Below are positions 1-12,461 of a DNA stretch of 64,000 nt, one piece after another. The stretch comes from Campylorhamphus procurvoides (Eukaryota; Chordata; Aves; Passeriformes; Dendrocolaptidae). The notes under the pieces were generated by a model. That model did no database searches and was not told where the DNA came from. It was given only the letters and a program-made list of their open reading frames with translations. The stretch is from the NCBI GenBank assembly GCA_013396655.1, contig WBMV01005054.1, positions 1,179,372-1,243,371 of the forward strand, written 5' to 3'. Position 1 is the stretch's first letter; each line of letters opens with the position of its first letter. Position numbers and translations under genes: made by a program.

Positions 1-400
1 CGGGCGCGCGCCCATCCCCACGGCAACGCTCCAGCGGGCGTGGTGTTCGTGCCGAGTCTCCGCGCGCATGCGCACGTTCGCGGTCAGGGGGCGGGGCGGG
101 TCGGCGGCGCGCGGCCCCGGCGGTGACGTGTGCGCGGGCGCTGAGGGCGGTGCGCAGGCGCTTCCGGTGAGCTCGGGACCCTCAGGGACGCCCCCCCGCG
201 GCTGCCCCGGCACCCACCGGGACACACCGAGACCCACCGGGGAGGGTTGGGTGTGGCGTGGCGTGGCGTGGCGGGCCCGGGGGGCCGGCTGACTGCTGCC
301 CCGATTGAAATGGGGAGCGAGGGGAGGTAGTGAGGCTGTCCTGCGAGAAGCTCAGCGCGGCCTCCCCCCCGGGGCCGGGAGGGGAAGCGTCGAAAAGTGG
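1..400 (+). promoter_or_regulatory. PICK1: CpG-rich PICK1 promoter and non-coding first exon
   Basis: Very GC- and CpG-rich DNA with no TATA box, typical of a housekeeping CpG-island promoter. A perfect NRF1 consensus, CGCGCATGCGCA, lies at 63-74. A CRE-like TGACGTG lies at 124-130, and an ETS-type CTTCCGG at 161-167 overlaps a good splice donor (GTGAGC from 167). I infer that a non-coding first exon ends at about 166 and splices to the acceptor at 809-810, just upstream of the PICK1 start codon. The transcription start itself cannot be fixed from sequence. Confidence 0.65.
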
Positions 401-861
401 CAGGAGTCGCTGCCAAGTCGAGAGATGTGTGATGGATGTGGTGGGTAGGACTGTAAATGTCTCTAGCAGCCATGGTGCAGGTCGAACGTGGGAAGAAGCG
501 GCTTCCAGAAAGAACCACGGGGTAGGGGGGGCTGTGCTTTGGAAGTGCTGCACGTGTGTCAGGTTTTTTTTAAATATGCAGGTTTTAAAACGCAGCATTC
601 AAATTCAAGGACCATCTCCTGTCTTGTGCAGAGCAGAGACCCGGAGAATTTGACATGTCTGTCATCTTTGATAAAAGAGCAGAGACCACATTGTGGCATT
701 CATTAAAAAAACCCAAAAAACAGGAGGTTGATAAGGGTGACAGGTTGGTTCTCTTCAGTTTTCTATTGAATCACTCATTTATTGGGGTTTATTCTCTTCT
801 TTCTTCCCAGGGAGTTTGAAATAAGCAGCGTCAGACAAATAGGCTCCACTTAACCAAAGCA

Positions 862-3800
862 ATGTTTGCAGATTTGGACTATGATATTGAGGAAGATAAG
901 CTGTGAGTATTTGGCCTGTCTTTTCTTGGTTTTTTTTCTAGCAATAGAAGTGGTCTTTGCAGCCAAGACCTAACAAGAGTTGATAAATTCACCTGCTCCT
1001 GACACTGCTGAACGTCAGACTTGCTGTTTAGTCCTGATTTCTTGCTCCCTCTGGAGACCAGGGATGAGGCATCGCTGTGCTGGTCAGCAAGGGAGAATGT
1101 TTGTGTTGCTCTGCAATGACTGCTCTGCTTTTCTGATGGCAAAGCAGTGCTGACAGGTCTTCTTAAATTAGTGGCCTTAGCCAGAGGAAAAAATACTTGC
1201 AATGGAAGAAAGATAATAAGAGGCAAGAATAAATGGAAACTCTGAACTCCTTTGGTCTGTGAGGAGGGGAACACTCATTTCCTGAGCAAGTAGAAGGTTT
1301 GATGAGATTAGCAATTAATTTAACATCAAGCACTTGATTTGCATTTTATTTATGCTGTGCAAGTTTTCCTCTCACTCCAGCACTAAGTGCAGCACTAAAT
1401 TCCTCAGTGCCTAGCAATGGATGAGGGCATCTCTCCCACCTCTAATCCTTGCATGAGGTCCCCAAAAATGGTAGCCCAGAAAGTGTTCTGCTGGCCCATG
1501 CTCATAGACTCTGTGGCAGAGATGAAGGGATGAATTCAAATGTGCAGCACCCATTACATTTTCCGTTTGTATCAACTCGGATTACCAGAGTTGTTTCATA
1601 CACAGGCAGTTCTGCCTACGTGTTCAGTTATTCCTTTCTCCTTCTAGGGGTATCCCCACTGTACCTGGGACAGTGACCCTGAAGAAGGACTCCCAGAACT
1701 TGATTGGGATCAGCATTGGGGGAGGAGCACAGTACTGTCCCTGTCTCTACATTGTCCAGGTGGGCACTTGGGGAGGAAAAATAAACCACCTTTGGAATGC
1801 AGTGTTGGCCTGAGAGATAGAACATGTGGAGAAACCTATGCTGTTTGTTTTTGTCAGAGTGGGAGATGAGATCTCACTTTTCAGTGAATTAAGATTTCCT
1901 TACCCTAGTACTTAATAGGTGTGGAAGAATTAAATTAAGAGTTCTGGAATTATCTTTCTCTTTGGAGAGCATGTTAAAATTCACAGGGGAACAGTGCAAC
2001 ATTCTCAACATCAGGAAATTGTACGCTTGAGGAGGTACACTCTGGAGGCCAGAACTTCCTGAGAAAAGAGGATGATCAGCCCACCTCTTAGCTTGGGAAG
2101 AGGGAAAACTGTGGCTTCACCATGAACAAAGTACAACTGAATTAAATAGCAGGAATGTAATTGTTCAGGTTTTGTTACTTAGCCCTGCATTCACCTTTCT
2201 CTACCTCTTGATTCCAGACTTTCTCTGTTTTTCTTCTCTTTCTTCTCTCTGCTAGGTGTTTGATAACACTCCAGCAGCCTTGGATGGCACTGTAGCAGCT
2301 GGTGATGAAATCACAGGAGTGAATGGGAAGTCCGTCAAAGGGAAGACCAAGGTGGAGGTGGCTAAGATGATACAGATGGTAAAGGTGAGAGGTAGGAGGG
2401 GGCCACTGGAGCTTCTGGGTTGTAGTTGACAGTTTATTGTCCATGGGTGAAGGAAGCCACTGCTATTTGCTTCCAGCACAGCAGTTTTGAATTTGCTCTT
2501 TCTGCAGGGAGAAGTGACTATACACTACAACAAGCTTCAGGCTGACCCAAAGCAGGGCAAGTCTTTGGATATTGGTAAGGCTGGTTTCTTTCACCCTACA
2601 GTGTTAAAATAGTGGCGGGTGGTGAAAGATTGGTCCCAACTAAAACCAAAGTAAAATTCTGTTTCTTTTCTTGCTCTTGACTCAGTCATTTTGAAGTGGA
2701 TATTGTCAAAGAGAATTACAGGTTTAAAAAAAATCCTTCCCTGACTTCTTGAAATAATCTTGAAAGTCATATCAGGGCTTGACTGTTGTTGTGGGAGGCT
2801 TATTTATCTGTACTGTGTTTAGCATGGATGAGGGATTTCGACTGCATAGTAATTAATTTTTTTTTAATACATGTAAGCTTTGCTGACCTATTGAGATTTT
2901 TAGCTGTGCACAGCAATATGTCAATTGAAAAACACTGGTGGCAATTTCTCAGCTTGTAGAACAGTGATGAAATACCTGTCTATGCTGAGTTTTGTACAAA
3001 CATAGATTTTATGAGAGAAAGGGGAGCCTTTATTGCTAAAACAAAGTGTGTGTTTTGAACTAAGCCTACACAGCTGTCTCTCACTTTCAAAAAAAAAATC
3101 TATCTATTCTGTTTGCTCTCGTTTCTTTTCCTGGTGATTATGGTGCTAATGAATTGACAGGGATTCAGGAAAATCCTGAGTAGTGAGATGCACCTTTGAG
3201 GAAACAGAAGTGTCGTGAGAATATGGAATTTTTTTCAGAGATGCTGAACACTGTGGCATAAGCTGAGTTCTTGGGATCTGCAGGCACCACAAGTTTGCCT
3301 CTAAATAAAAGTGTCTGAGTCATCTGATGCCAGAGAGGGCATACCTGTCTGTAGTAATTTTCAGGGTATGACCACAAAGATGAAAATGCCATCAAGAGGT
3401 AACAAAAGGGTATAACTAGGATTCAAAAGATAAAAGTAAGGAAAGGGACAGCACTGCGCATCAAATCCTGTTTATCTTGCTTTCAGCCTCATCTCCTGAC
3501 TTCAATTTAAGTAATACAGCAGGTAGCATAAGCAAAGTTTAGTTCCAGATACCATGATAGGTAGCTTGTAACAAAGTGAATAGTGTTCCAGAAGAATTGC
3601 TGGAGCTCTGTTGATTGAGATATATTGGATGTGAGAGCAGAACAGATAACGCAGGTTAGAAGATGTGTTATATATGGCTGGACCAGAAGGTCATGTTTCT
3701 GTGGTAATCTCTTTCTGCTTGCTGCCTCAGTACGGGGTTAAAGTGCAGTTTATCCAGCACCTGGGAAACCAGTGAAGTGTGCCAGTGAGCTTTTCATGTC

Positions 3801-6800
3801 CATGGAAATTACCCTGATCCTGGTTTGCAACTCTCTTGGCCTTTAGTATTGAAGAAGGTGAAACATCGACTGGTAGAGAACATGAGCTCGGGGACAGCAG
3901 ATGCCCTTGGGTTAAGCCGAGCCATACTTTGCAATGGTAAGTATTATCCAGGACATTTCCTTAAGGGAACACTTACTCTCTTGTGTTTATCTGCTTTTTA
4001 TTGTAACTTGCATGGTCCACATTATTCCTTATAATTCTTCCATTCTGCTCTGCCTTACTACTGTGATTGCCTCTGCACTTCCTGAGTGATACAACCTGTC
4101 ACTGGGGCCATTTAAGTGTTAGTTAAGGTCAAATTAATTTAAAGCAGAGACCCATTACTGAATGCCAATAGGTGATGACTCACGCTATAAAATAAGTTTG
4201 CAGTTATTTTAAAAGCTTCCCCTACTGTTGTATGACAGAACAGGTATTAAGGGGTGAGGGGAAGTTGAAGCAAATATATGAAACTGATGTTTTTCTGTTC
4301 AGTCGGGTCTTAAGCATGTCCTGAAGTTGACTGTGGTAATTCTGTGTTCTGATTCTTGTTTCTATTTAGATGGACTAGTGAAGAGATTAGAGGAGCTGGA
4401 GAGGACTGCAGAGTTATACAAAGGTAAACTGCATCTTCCAACAGACACCAGATAGGAGAGGAGGTTGCCTCCATTATGTTTCAGTGAAGTGATTTAAATG
4501 TTTTTTCTGGCTTCCATCACAGGCTTGACAGAGCACACCAAGAGTCTTCTCAGGGCTTTCTTTGAGCTATCTCAGACACACAGAGGTAAAGAATCTTGAG
4601 CGGAGTGAGCACAAATCTTTGATCTTCAGTTTCAAGATGTTTAGTCAGTACTTAAATGCACAATTCCCTCACTCAAAGAAAACTAAGAGTTGCAGAAATG
4701 AACTGAGAAGAGTCACTTTCCTGCATTAGCAGTCATTGTGCTAACAGAGGCCCTGTCTTTCACATGAGACATTGAAGAAGTGCCCTGCCAACCTCTGGAC
4801 TTTAGGGAATATGTGGCATCATTCCCCAGATAATTGTAGGGTTATGGGAGGGGGTTGTAATATTGGAGGCAAGATTTTTCTCCAGGGTCGACCTGGTTTT
4901 TCATCTGTATTTATTCTCATCCAGCATTCGGAGATGTTTTCTCTGTCATTGGTGTAAGGGAGCCACAACCAGCTGCCAGTGAAGCCTTTGTGAAATTTGC
5001 TGATGCCCATCGCAACATTGAGAAGTTTGGGATTCACCTTCTGAAAACAATTAAGCCGGTAAAGAATTTAATCATAGGAGTAAAGGGTCTGGAGAAGAGG
5101 GGAGCCTAGAAAGGCAGAAGCCTGTCTTTGAGGGTGGGGTCTTAAAGTTCATTCATTGTGAGAAGAATGGTCCTTGTCTGTTTTCCTCCAGGGAACTCTT
5201 TTCATAATGAAAAGAACGTGAGAGGTAAGGTGAGTATGTCAGTCTTGTTCCTGTGACTTTTGCACATGTATATATTCCTCTCCTTTTGGGAATGAGGGGA
5301 TAGTTTGATCAGTGTAGTACTTGATAGTGGTACCTATAATTAAAAGAGGTCACCAAAAGAGTTTAGGTAAGCCATCCACAAACAGTTTTAAGGATTTCAA
5401 TTGATATATCTGACTGAGAGTCTCCAGGGAATCCATCCACTTAGTTTAGCAAAGATTGTTGATTTGGGCACTGCTTTCAGTGCCATGTTGGATGGACAGT
5501 GTTGGGTAGTGAGATCTTGAGTCCGGAAGAGCTGTTTTCAGGACCAGCTGAAAACGGAACAAGACAGGTCAAAAGCAGATGTGTATTCAGACTAGAAGTG
5601 AGTCATTTATTTCTAGCACTGGAACCACTTCCCAGTGACAGTAATGGAGGCTCTGACCATGGCAATTCTGAGTCATGACCAAACATTTTCTTTCAAAGAT
5701 GCTGTAGTTCAAAAAAGAGTTAACTCGAGGCAGTCTCGTGGCCTGTGCTGGGTAGAAGGTTACTTGATGAATTGTAGTCACACGTTTTAGTCTTATATTC
5801 ATCAACAGAGTGTTTCCCTTGCAGATGCTTACTGACTTGAATACGTATCTGAATAAAGCCATTCCTGACACAAGGCTGACTATCAAAAAATACCTGGATG
5901 TCAAGTTTGAGTATTTGGTGAGCTGCTTGCTTTTGGGGTTTTCTAAATGCCGGTTGAAATTAAGTGTCATAGAATCATCCTGGAAGTCACATTTAGCCTA
6001 TACAATCACATATCTGTCCTTGACAATCCATGAGAGAATGCATTATTTTTCCCAGTTCTTTGTTTACTGCTGGATTATTCCAATTCAGACACTTGCTTTT
6101 GACCTAATACTTCTCACTGATAAGAAAGATCTCCCAGAACTCAGATGATTTATTTTCTAAATTAATTAATTTCCTGAATTATTTGTAAACAGTTCCTGTG
6201 CAACTTATGCTCTTGAACTCCTCTAAATAGCTCTCCAGTCCATATTTTTTCTGGTAATTTTGGATAGTCTTTCTTTAGCCAAAGTAAACAACTGTCAAGT
6301 CATATTTGTTTTCATTTAGATCATGCCTGTTTTTTAAATCTCCTCTGTTCCATTCCCCCCTTGTTTTCTACAGCCTAAAAGGGTAAAGTTGCTATGCACA
6401 TCTGTTCTATAACTTTAGGAATCTATTTCCTTTTACCCATTGAGAGAAGAATTTGGAGCTGCAGCCCTAAGGCAAGGGAACATGGCAGCATCTCTTTTTA
6501 CATCAATCCTTCCTGCAATTAATCCTTTTTTTCCCCCTTTATTTATCTCTGTCTCATCTCTTCTGCTGTGTTTTCCCAAACAGCAGATGAACACAGGATT
6601 TTTCTCTTACTAGATTTTACTTACCTATAGTATTTGGCTCTGTAAGAAAAATATTAAGTACTATTTCTCTCCCCATCTTTCTCTAAATAGGTTTTCTTGC
6701 CACCTTGGATGTTTAATACATTCTGATCCCACTGTGCTTTCCTCAGTGTCTCTAGCATAGAAGGAAGGCTTGAAATGATACAACCTTGTGGGTGTGGGTG

Positions 6801-8857
6801 ATGATGGAATTACCTCTCATTTTTAATATTTCCTTCTTGTTTTGCTTTTTTTTAAATTATTATAAATTCTGCAAAGTCTTACTGCCTGAAAGTCAAAGAG
6901 ATGGATGATGAAGAATACAGCTGCATTGTGAGTACCAGTATAATTGCAAAAGCACTTTTGTGCCTGTCAGCACCCAAATTAGTGAATGCATCCTAAGAAT
7001 CACACACATTTGTTCTCAATGTATTAGAAACTGGGGGTCCTTAAATGCCACCTGGGAGGCACTGCCAATAATGAACCCCTGGTGCTGTTGAATAGTAGAG
7101 GGTCCAGACTTCTCTGCAGCTTGTTTGCTCAGTGGCTGCCTGTCTCAGTGTGTAAGCATGATTAGGTTATGTAAGGAGGATTAAGGTGTTATCTTCACAG
7201 ATTCCATTTGTGTGTAGTGTACAGCTTATCATTAATTCTGGACTTGTTTCTGAGAAATGGAGCTTTAGCTTCTCCTTGGCAAAACTCATGTGAAACTGCA
7301 TTTGTAAGTGAAGAAAATTGATTAAAGGATCTCTCTTAACAATAGGGGGTTTATAGCTTAGAGTTTTATGACTTTGATCCTTAACAGCTGTGTTTAAGAT
7401 AGCTAAAGGTGTCCCATACATCCCAGTTTCCCTACATAAAAGTAAGATCTTTTTTTATCCTAGGTATTGATCTCAGAGCAGGCATTTGATTTTTTGGAAT
7501 GCCTAGTTCCCAAGTTCCAAGAAGGAATAAAACTTTCCTAACACAGTCTTTCATTATATCTTTCCTTCTAAATGGGAAGGAAACAATCCCAGTCTCGCCC
7601 AGCAGAGTAACGCCCATGTGTTTTGGCACATGCAGCGTGCATTAGCCAGTCATAGTCTGAAACACAGACTTTTATGTCTGTTAAATTTACAGGTGCTGGG
7701 GGAGAATGCTGTTTTGCTGACAGACCTAACCCCTTTGTCTCAAAATGTTTTGTGGGACAATGTATAGATTCCTTTCTGTTGGCTTCCAGTGTTGTGTCTG
7801 GATCGTTGTAGACCACAGTGAAAATGCATAATACATTATGCAATACACATAGGGCAGAGCTCGCAGAGGAGGGCAGAATTTTTTGTGTGATTGATATAAA
7901 CTTGTTTGTTCATAATGCCTGTTTTAATAGTCCAGTTAAGAAGCCATGCCACTTCTCCATGCTGGATTGAAAGATTCCTGTTCTTGCTCAGTAGTGGTAC
8001 CTTTCTTTACCATGTTTGGTGTGTATTTGGCCTTCACAATGACCTCACTGAGTGCCAGTTGGCTCAGTGTTCTTCATGTTTCCTGCTTGCTGACTGCGGT
8101 TCCCATGAGCCTGAGAGGTCTGTAATAACCCAAGGTCATTGTGAGTGCGCACTGGTAGGCAGACTGTGTCCAAGCACTGTTGTGGGAGTCTCTAAAACAG
8201 TGCTGTGTTTTTGGCAGGCCCTGGGTGAGCCCCTCTACCGGGTGAGCACTGGGAACTATGAGTACCGCCTTATCCTGCGTTGCCGTCAGGAGGCTCGCAC
8301 GCGCTTTGCCAAGATGAGGAAGGACGTGCTAGAGAAAATAGAGCTCCTGGACCAGAAACACGGTGAGTCTGGAACCTGCAGGGGTCAGAGAGACACAGCT
8401 TTGGCCTTTGTGCCCTTCCTTCCTTTCAGCTCAGAAGTCTTTGCTGAAGAACACTTTTGTGACTGTGCCCAGACATCCACCCTCAGGGGCCAAAAGGGAT
8501 TAATGCGTAGGAGACTGTGTCTAATGCTGGCAAGGGAGGCTGGGTCACAGCCTTCACACAGTTTGGGAAGGGGGTTTTAACATGATTTTTTTTCCCCAAC
8601 ATGTCTCCACTACAGTGCAGGACATCGTGTTCCAGCTCCAGCGTTTTGTCTCCACAATGTCCAAGTACTATGATGACTGCTATGCCGTGCTCCGAGATGC
8701 GGATGTCTTTCCCATTGAGGTGGACCTTGCCCGCACAACTCTCAACTATGGGCAAAAGGACACGTACACAGATGGGGCAGAAGAAGAAGGAGAAGGCGAG
8801 AGAGAGGGTAGCATGAAGGAGGACGCAAATGGAGAGAAGCTCATTGATGATGCCTGA
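862..8857 (+). CDS. PICK1: PICK1, PDZ and BAR domain protein interacting with C kinase 1
   Basis: Twelve coding exons: 862-902, 1648-1759, 2256-2384, 2508-2574, 3847-3936, 4370-4423, 4523-4585, 4925-5058, 5825-5917, 6877-6927, 8218-8362 and 8616-8857. They join in phase to 406 residues (human 415). The start MFADLDYDIEEDKL is the family's N-terminus. The PDZ domain spans about residues 22-105, with Lys27-Asp28 in the ligand groove region and the C44-P-C46 motif linked to zinc and membrane binding. The BAR domain follows at about 145-357 as a helix-rich dimeric membrane-curving module. The C-terminus is a Glu/Asp-rich tail that differs from the human one. Known role: a peripheral membrane scaffold that binds PKC-alpha and AMPA-receptor C-termini and helps control receptor and vesicle trafficking. 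The first coding exon starts at about 811 with 51 bases of 5' UTR. All introns are GT-AG. The large intron 10 (6928-8217) shows nothing else. Confidence 0.97.
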
Positions 8858-9910
8858 GCGTGCTGGCATGGCCAGAGGAAAGACTTTGCAGACTGTTATG
8901 AAAACATGTATTTCACATGGTGATTCATCCTCTGTGATTTCTATGTATGTACAGCCTGGGATTCCTCCTCTGCTTTGGGTGGGGGATAGCTGGTTGGATT
9001 GGGACCAACCTCTGCTTTCCTCTCTTTTCCTTTGCTTGTTTGCCTGGATATTCTTTTTGCCTGCAGAGACTTCTGCTACCCAACTTGGGTATTAAGGTGT
9101 GGGGAGGAAAACCCCCTACCATGCCACCATGGGAGTCTGGGCAGACAGGACTGTTCCGAGCACATGGGAAGTACCACTCCCCTCTGGCACATGGAAACCA
9201 GTTAGTGGTTTGGAGATGATTATGAATGGTGAGAACAGCTCCCCTCTGTCCTCCCCTTGTGCTGTGGGGAAGTGTTAGCACCAGCATTGTTTTCTTCACC
9301 CCACTGCTCACTGTCTTCAAGCTCCATCTAAGGAGCCACCTTAGAACCATGATGGAGACGTCCCCTCCTTAAACTACAGAGGAGAGAGAGGAAGTCTTGT
9401 GGAGGAAGGAAGACATGCACTTTAGGCAGAGGCTTTGAGATTTTTTTAGTGCAAAGCATTATTAGCGTGCCACCCCATTCTCTTCTCTCTGCACAAGCAT
9501 TTTGTGCTGCCTCTGGACCAGCCAGCAGCAGTAACTAACATCCTGTTCCCCAGCACAAGGGAAAGAGGAAAAGGAAAGCTGGGGTAGGTGAGGCTGCTGC
9601 TTTCCTCTCCCCTTTTATCTTCCCCTCCCTCCATCCCAGATGGCACTTTCTCTGTTAGTGGACAGCACAACTGTCGGGAGTGGTGTGCTTCTCAAGGGAA
9701 GGGTTTTGACTTCTCTGTCATTGCATTCTAGTGGTTGTGAGAGAGGTTATTTCAGGGCATTAATTTATGATCGAGATGTTTGTCTTGGTTTTTTTCCTTT
9801 GATTTGTTTTTGGAGCTTCTTCATCTCTGTGGGTGCCTGCAAGAAAGCCATCCATGGTCAAGCTGCTCTGGAAAATTTCGATGGACTCTGGTGTACAGAC
9901 TATTGTCTCT

Positions 9911-9916
9911 AATAAA
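9911..9916 (+). terminator. PICK1: PICK1 poly(A) signal
   Basis: AATAAA about 1.05 kb after the PICK1 stop codon, followed within 30-50 bases by T/GT-rich sequence. It gives a 3' UTR of roughly 8858-9935. No earlier canonical hexamer was seen on this strand. Confidence 0.75.
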
Positions 9917-10034
9917 GAAGAATGTGGCATTTCATTTCCTGTCCTTCATGGGTATATGTTGGGAAGATGGGTGTCATGTGCTGGCCATTTTTTTCGTGCT
10001 CATACTAGTGCCTAATCAGTGTACCAAACGGTGG

Positions 10035-11945
10035 TCACTGCAGCACAGGTTTCCAGAAGAAGAGGCTTACTGTAGCAAAGCCAGTCTTCCATGTAATACC
10101 AGCTTCTTCGTATCTTGGCTTCCCAGGGGAACACCATCCTTTTAAAGCCACCAGTTTCCTCAGTCCTGCCAAGATGGCATCCTTGCACCGTTCCAGGGCC
10201 AGCTTCTCCACACAGCTCAGCTGTTGCATCACAAGCTTCAGCTGATGCTTAAGTCCCTGATCCTCTTTCAGAGCTGTTTGTTGTGCCAAAACATGGAGCA
10301 GTTGAGAGGAAGATGCTTCAGTGGAGCCTGCCTAAAAGCCAGCAAGGCAAAGTGTGAGGCAGCATAGCCATGTTATTAGGAAGAGATCTGGGAACCTTAC
10401 AGCACCGTCTGTAGTAAAATCTCATAGCCTAAGGACTTTTATGTGCTTTTGTAAAGAGTTCAGAGTGGGAGGCTTAGTGGGAAATGATTGGTGACAAGGA
10501 AACAGAGGGGACCTTGTTCTAGTGACCTGCCTGGCTGACAAGGGCAGCTGTTTTCATGCTGTGGACCTTGGACCTCTGGGGAAGTTGTAAGCTCCTTCTT
10601 GGAGGGGGTACTAGTGAATAAGGGAAACCCAGCCTGGGGGGCAGGGGTTTGGGGTGGCGGGGGAAAGAGCTGCAGAGCAACTCAGCGGAGCAGAAACATC
10701 GATCTTACCTTGGGGGGAGGGAGAACAAGCTTGCAGAGCAGCAAATGAAGGCCTAGAGGGCCCCATCACCCTTGCTGCTGCTCTCATTCTCACAGAGCTT
10801 TGTGTCTGGGATTTGTTGTGGCACTTAGTCTGATCTGTGATGTTTCTAAGTGAGTTTGAATAGGAAGAGGCCCAAAGTCACCACTAGGACCAGCTCAAAA
10901 TCAGATCTAGGAGTGGTGTTAACCATGGTAGGGCAAAGTACAGCCCCATGGGGTTTACCTTCTCTCCTCCAATTTCCAGTTCTTCTGTCTCTTCTTAAAC
11001 TGACATTCTTCAGCAGCTGCATTTTGCTCATCATTTTCTCTTTTCCTTGAGAGCATCTGTAATGAAACCTTTTCCTCCATGCCCCTGCTGTGTTTGAAGG
11101 TTTTATGGGTCCTGCAGATTTCACCAATTGCCCATTAATTTGTAGTCAGTTAGTTTTGGAGTGAAACACCTCTTTTGATGGCCCCATGAGCAGCCTTCCT
11201 TGTAACCTTCTGCTTGGTTTTTGATCCCTCATTATAGTCACAGGTTCCCCCAGGGTCTCTGAGGTGAAGCAGTTCAGGAAACCGGAAGAAAGAGCTTTGA
11301 CCAGAGGTGTTTATAAAAGATCCAGTCCTTAAAGCTGATTAGAAGTGGTTTAAGCATGCCAGGGAAGGTTGTCCTCTCTGAATCTAGAAATCCACCACTG
11401 CAGTGGGGGACCGGGGGGGGCATGCCTGCCTTACCACGTGCTCCAACACCCTCGTTGGTGGCACCCAGGGACTGGGGCTTGTCCTCCTGCCTTACCTTTG
11501 ATTCCTTTACGTAAGGGAGTTTTCTCTGTTTAAAAGGAAAACACAGGCACGTCTGGTGCCATTCCTGCTCAGTGGATAATCGCTTGGAACACGGTTATTT
11601 ACCTGCCCTGAAACCCCCACCCCTGTAGGAGCCAAGTTGTTCCCTTCATACGTCAACAGGACTCACTTGAGCCTAGATAAAGCTGGCTTGGTGCTATTCC
11701 TGTCAGCAAGGCTCTGTATCGTAGGTGCACACCTAATGGCATTAGCCTTTCTTAGATGTCTTCCTGCACCTCAGCAGCAGCCTCTAACACAGCTCTTCCC
11801 TACTTGGAAAAGCAGCATCATGTGTCATTGCCCCAACTTTACCGCCCACAAAAGATGTGCCCGACAGAGGTGGTTGGAGTTGGTGGCCCCCTGGGTTGGC
11901 AGTGCCCAAGAGAGGTATTGCAGAGAATGTGGTGTCTACCCCCAT
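10035..11945 (-). CDS. Candidate unrecognised multi-exon gene between PICK1 and SLC16A8
   Basis: I do not recognise this gene. Reading the minus strand, seven segments with splice-like borders join without a stop: 11945-11843 (ATG, A at -3 and G at +4), 11661-11603, 11525-11435, 11258-11170, 11056-10959, 10752-10709 and 10327-10035. The total is 777 bases, 258 residues. The N-terminal third is Gly/Pro-rich, the middle is very basic and charged (e.g. KKRQKNWKLEERR), and a Ser-rich linker leads to a Leu-rich amphipathic helix of about 50 residues (LLHVLAQQ to LRKLVALK), probably a coiled coil. Good sites include the donors GTAAAG, GTAAAT, GTAAGG, GTAAAC and GTAAGA and the acceptors TTAAACAG, TTCACCTCAG, TTCATTACAG and GCCCTCTAG. 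Weak sites are the donor GTGTTT at 11169 and the acceptor before 11661. The last exon offers two acceptors 4 bases apart, and only the second keeps frame. It has the same orientation as SLC16A8, starts about 520 bp beyond the SLC16A8 stop and converges on the PICK1 3' end. I chose the sites partly to keep phase, so the model is tentative. A diverged known gene or a fortuitous assembly are the alternatives. Confidence 0.42.
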
Positions 11946-12461
11946 GCTGGGGCAGCTGGAGGTGGCCCAGGTGATAGTTACGAATCACACCGTCTCTAAA
12001 CCTGCTAGCACTGGGCCTGACGCTATCCCAGCCATTGGAAATGGAGTGAAGGAAACACTGACACCAGAACAAAGTGTACCAGATCTGATTACAAAGAGTC
12101 TCTAATTGTTTGCGTTCTGTATTGTGACAATGCAGAAGGAAAAGGAGAGTCCTTGGCAGCCTCTTCAGAAGACTTTCTCCAGGGCTGGTTTGAAAGTGAG
12201 GAAAAAAGATTATTATTTTTTTCTTTTTGGTGTTTGGGCTGCTCTGAGCTTGTGTTGTACCAGCATGGGTGCAGGATGCAAGCAGATGTATCACTGGGTA
12301 GGTGTGTGGACATATGTACTTAAGGACCAGCTATTATACCTCTCCCTCTTCATATATCTGCCTTTGTCTCAACTTTCTCCTCCCCATATCCCACCTACCC
12401 TCCCATGCTGAGGTGCATGTAAAGAAGGCCAGTTTTATACATCCCTGTTCCTCTGCCCTGG
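11946..12461 (-). other. SLC16A8 3' UTR / intergenic stretch
   Basis: Sequence after the SLC16A8 stop codon. No AATAAA or ATTAAA on the minus strand was found here, so the end of the SLC16A8 transcript cannot be placed. The only AT-rich patch (about 12205-12230) reads as an A-rich AATAATAAT stretch on the minus strand. No open frame resembles a protein. Confidence 0.4.

Noticed and set aside
84..518. Long overlapping open frames in the first 600 bases on both strands
   Set aside because: GC-rich promoter DNA lacks stop codons by composition. The products are Arg/Pro/Gly-rich and unrelated to known proteins.
7906..8580. Open frame of 224 codons on the plus strand
   Set aside because: Only 8218-8362 (PICK1 exon 11) is coding. 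The rest is intron that happens to stay open.
10959..11056. A second open frame through the same exon (reading KEKMMSKMQLLKN)
   Set aside because: It needs a poor GTTACA donor in the preceding exon and yields a less natural product. The other frame (RKRENDEQ) joins both neighbours with better sites, although the second frame cannot be fully excluded.
11435..11525. Two separate small exons (11525-11496 and 11471-11435), each with its own splice sites
   Set aside because: The intron between them would be only 24 bases, too short to splice. Reading straight through is open, so one 91-base exon is the simpler model.
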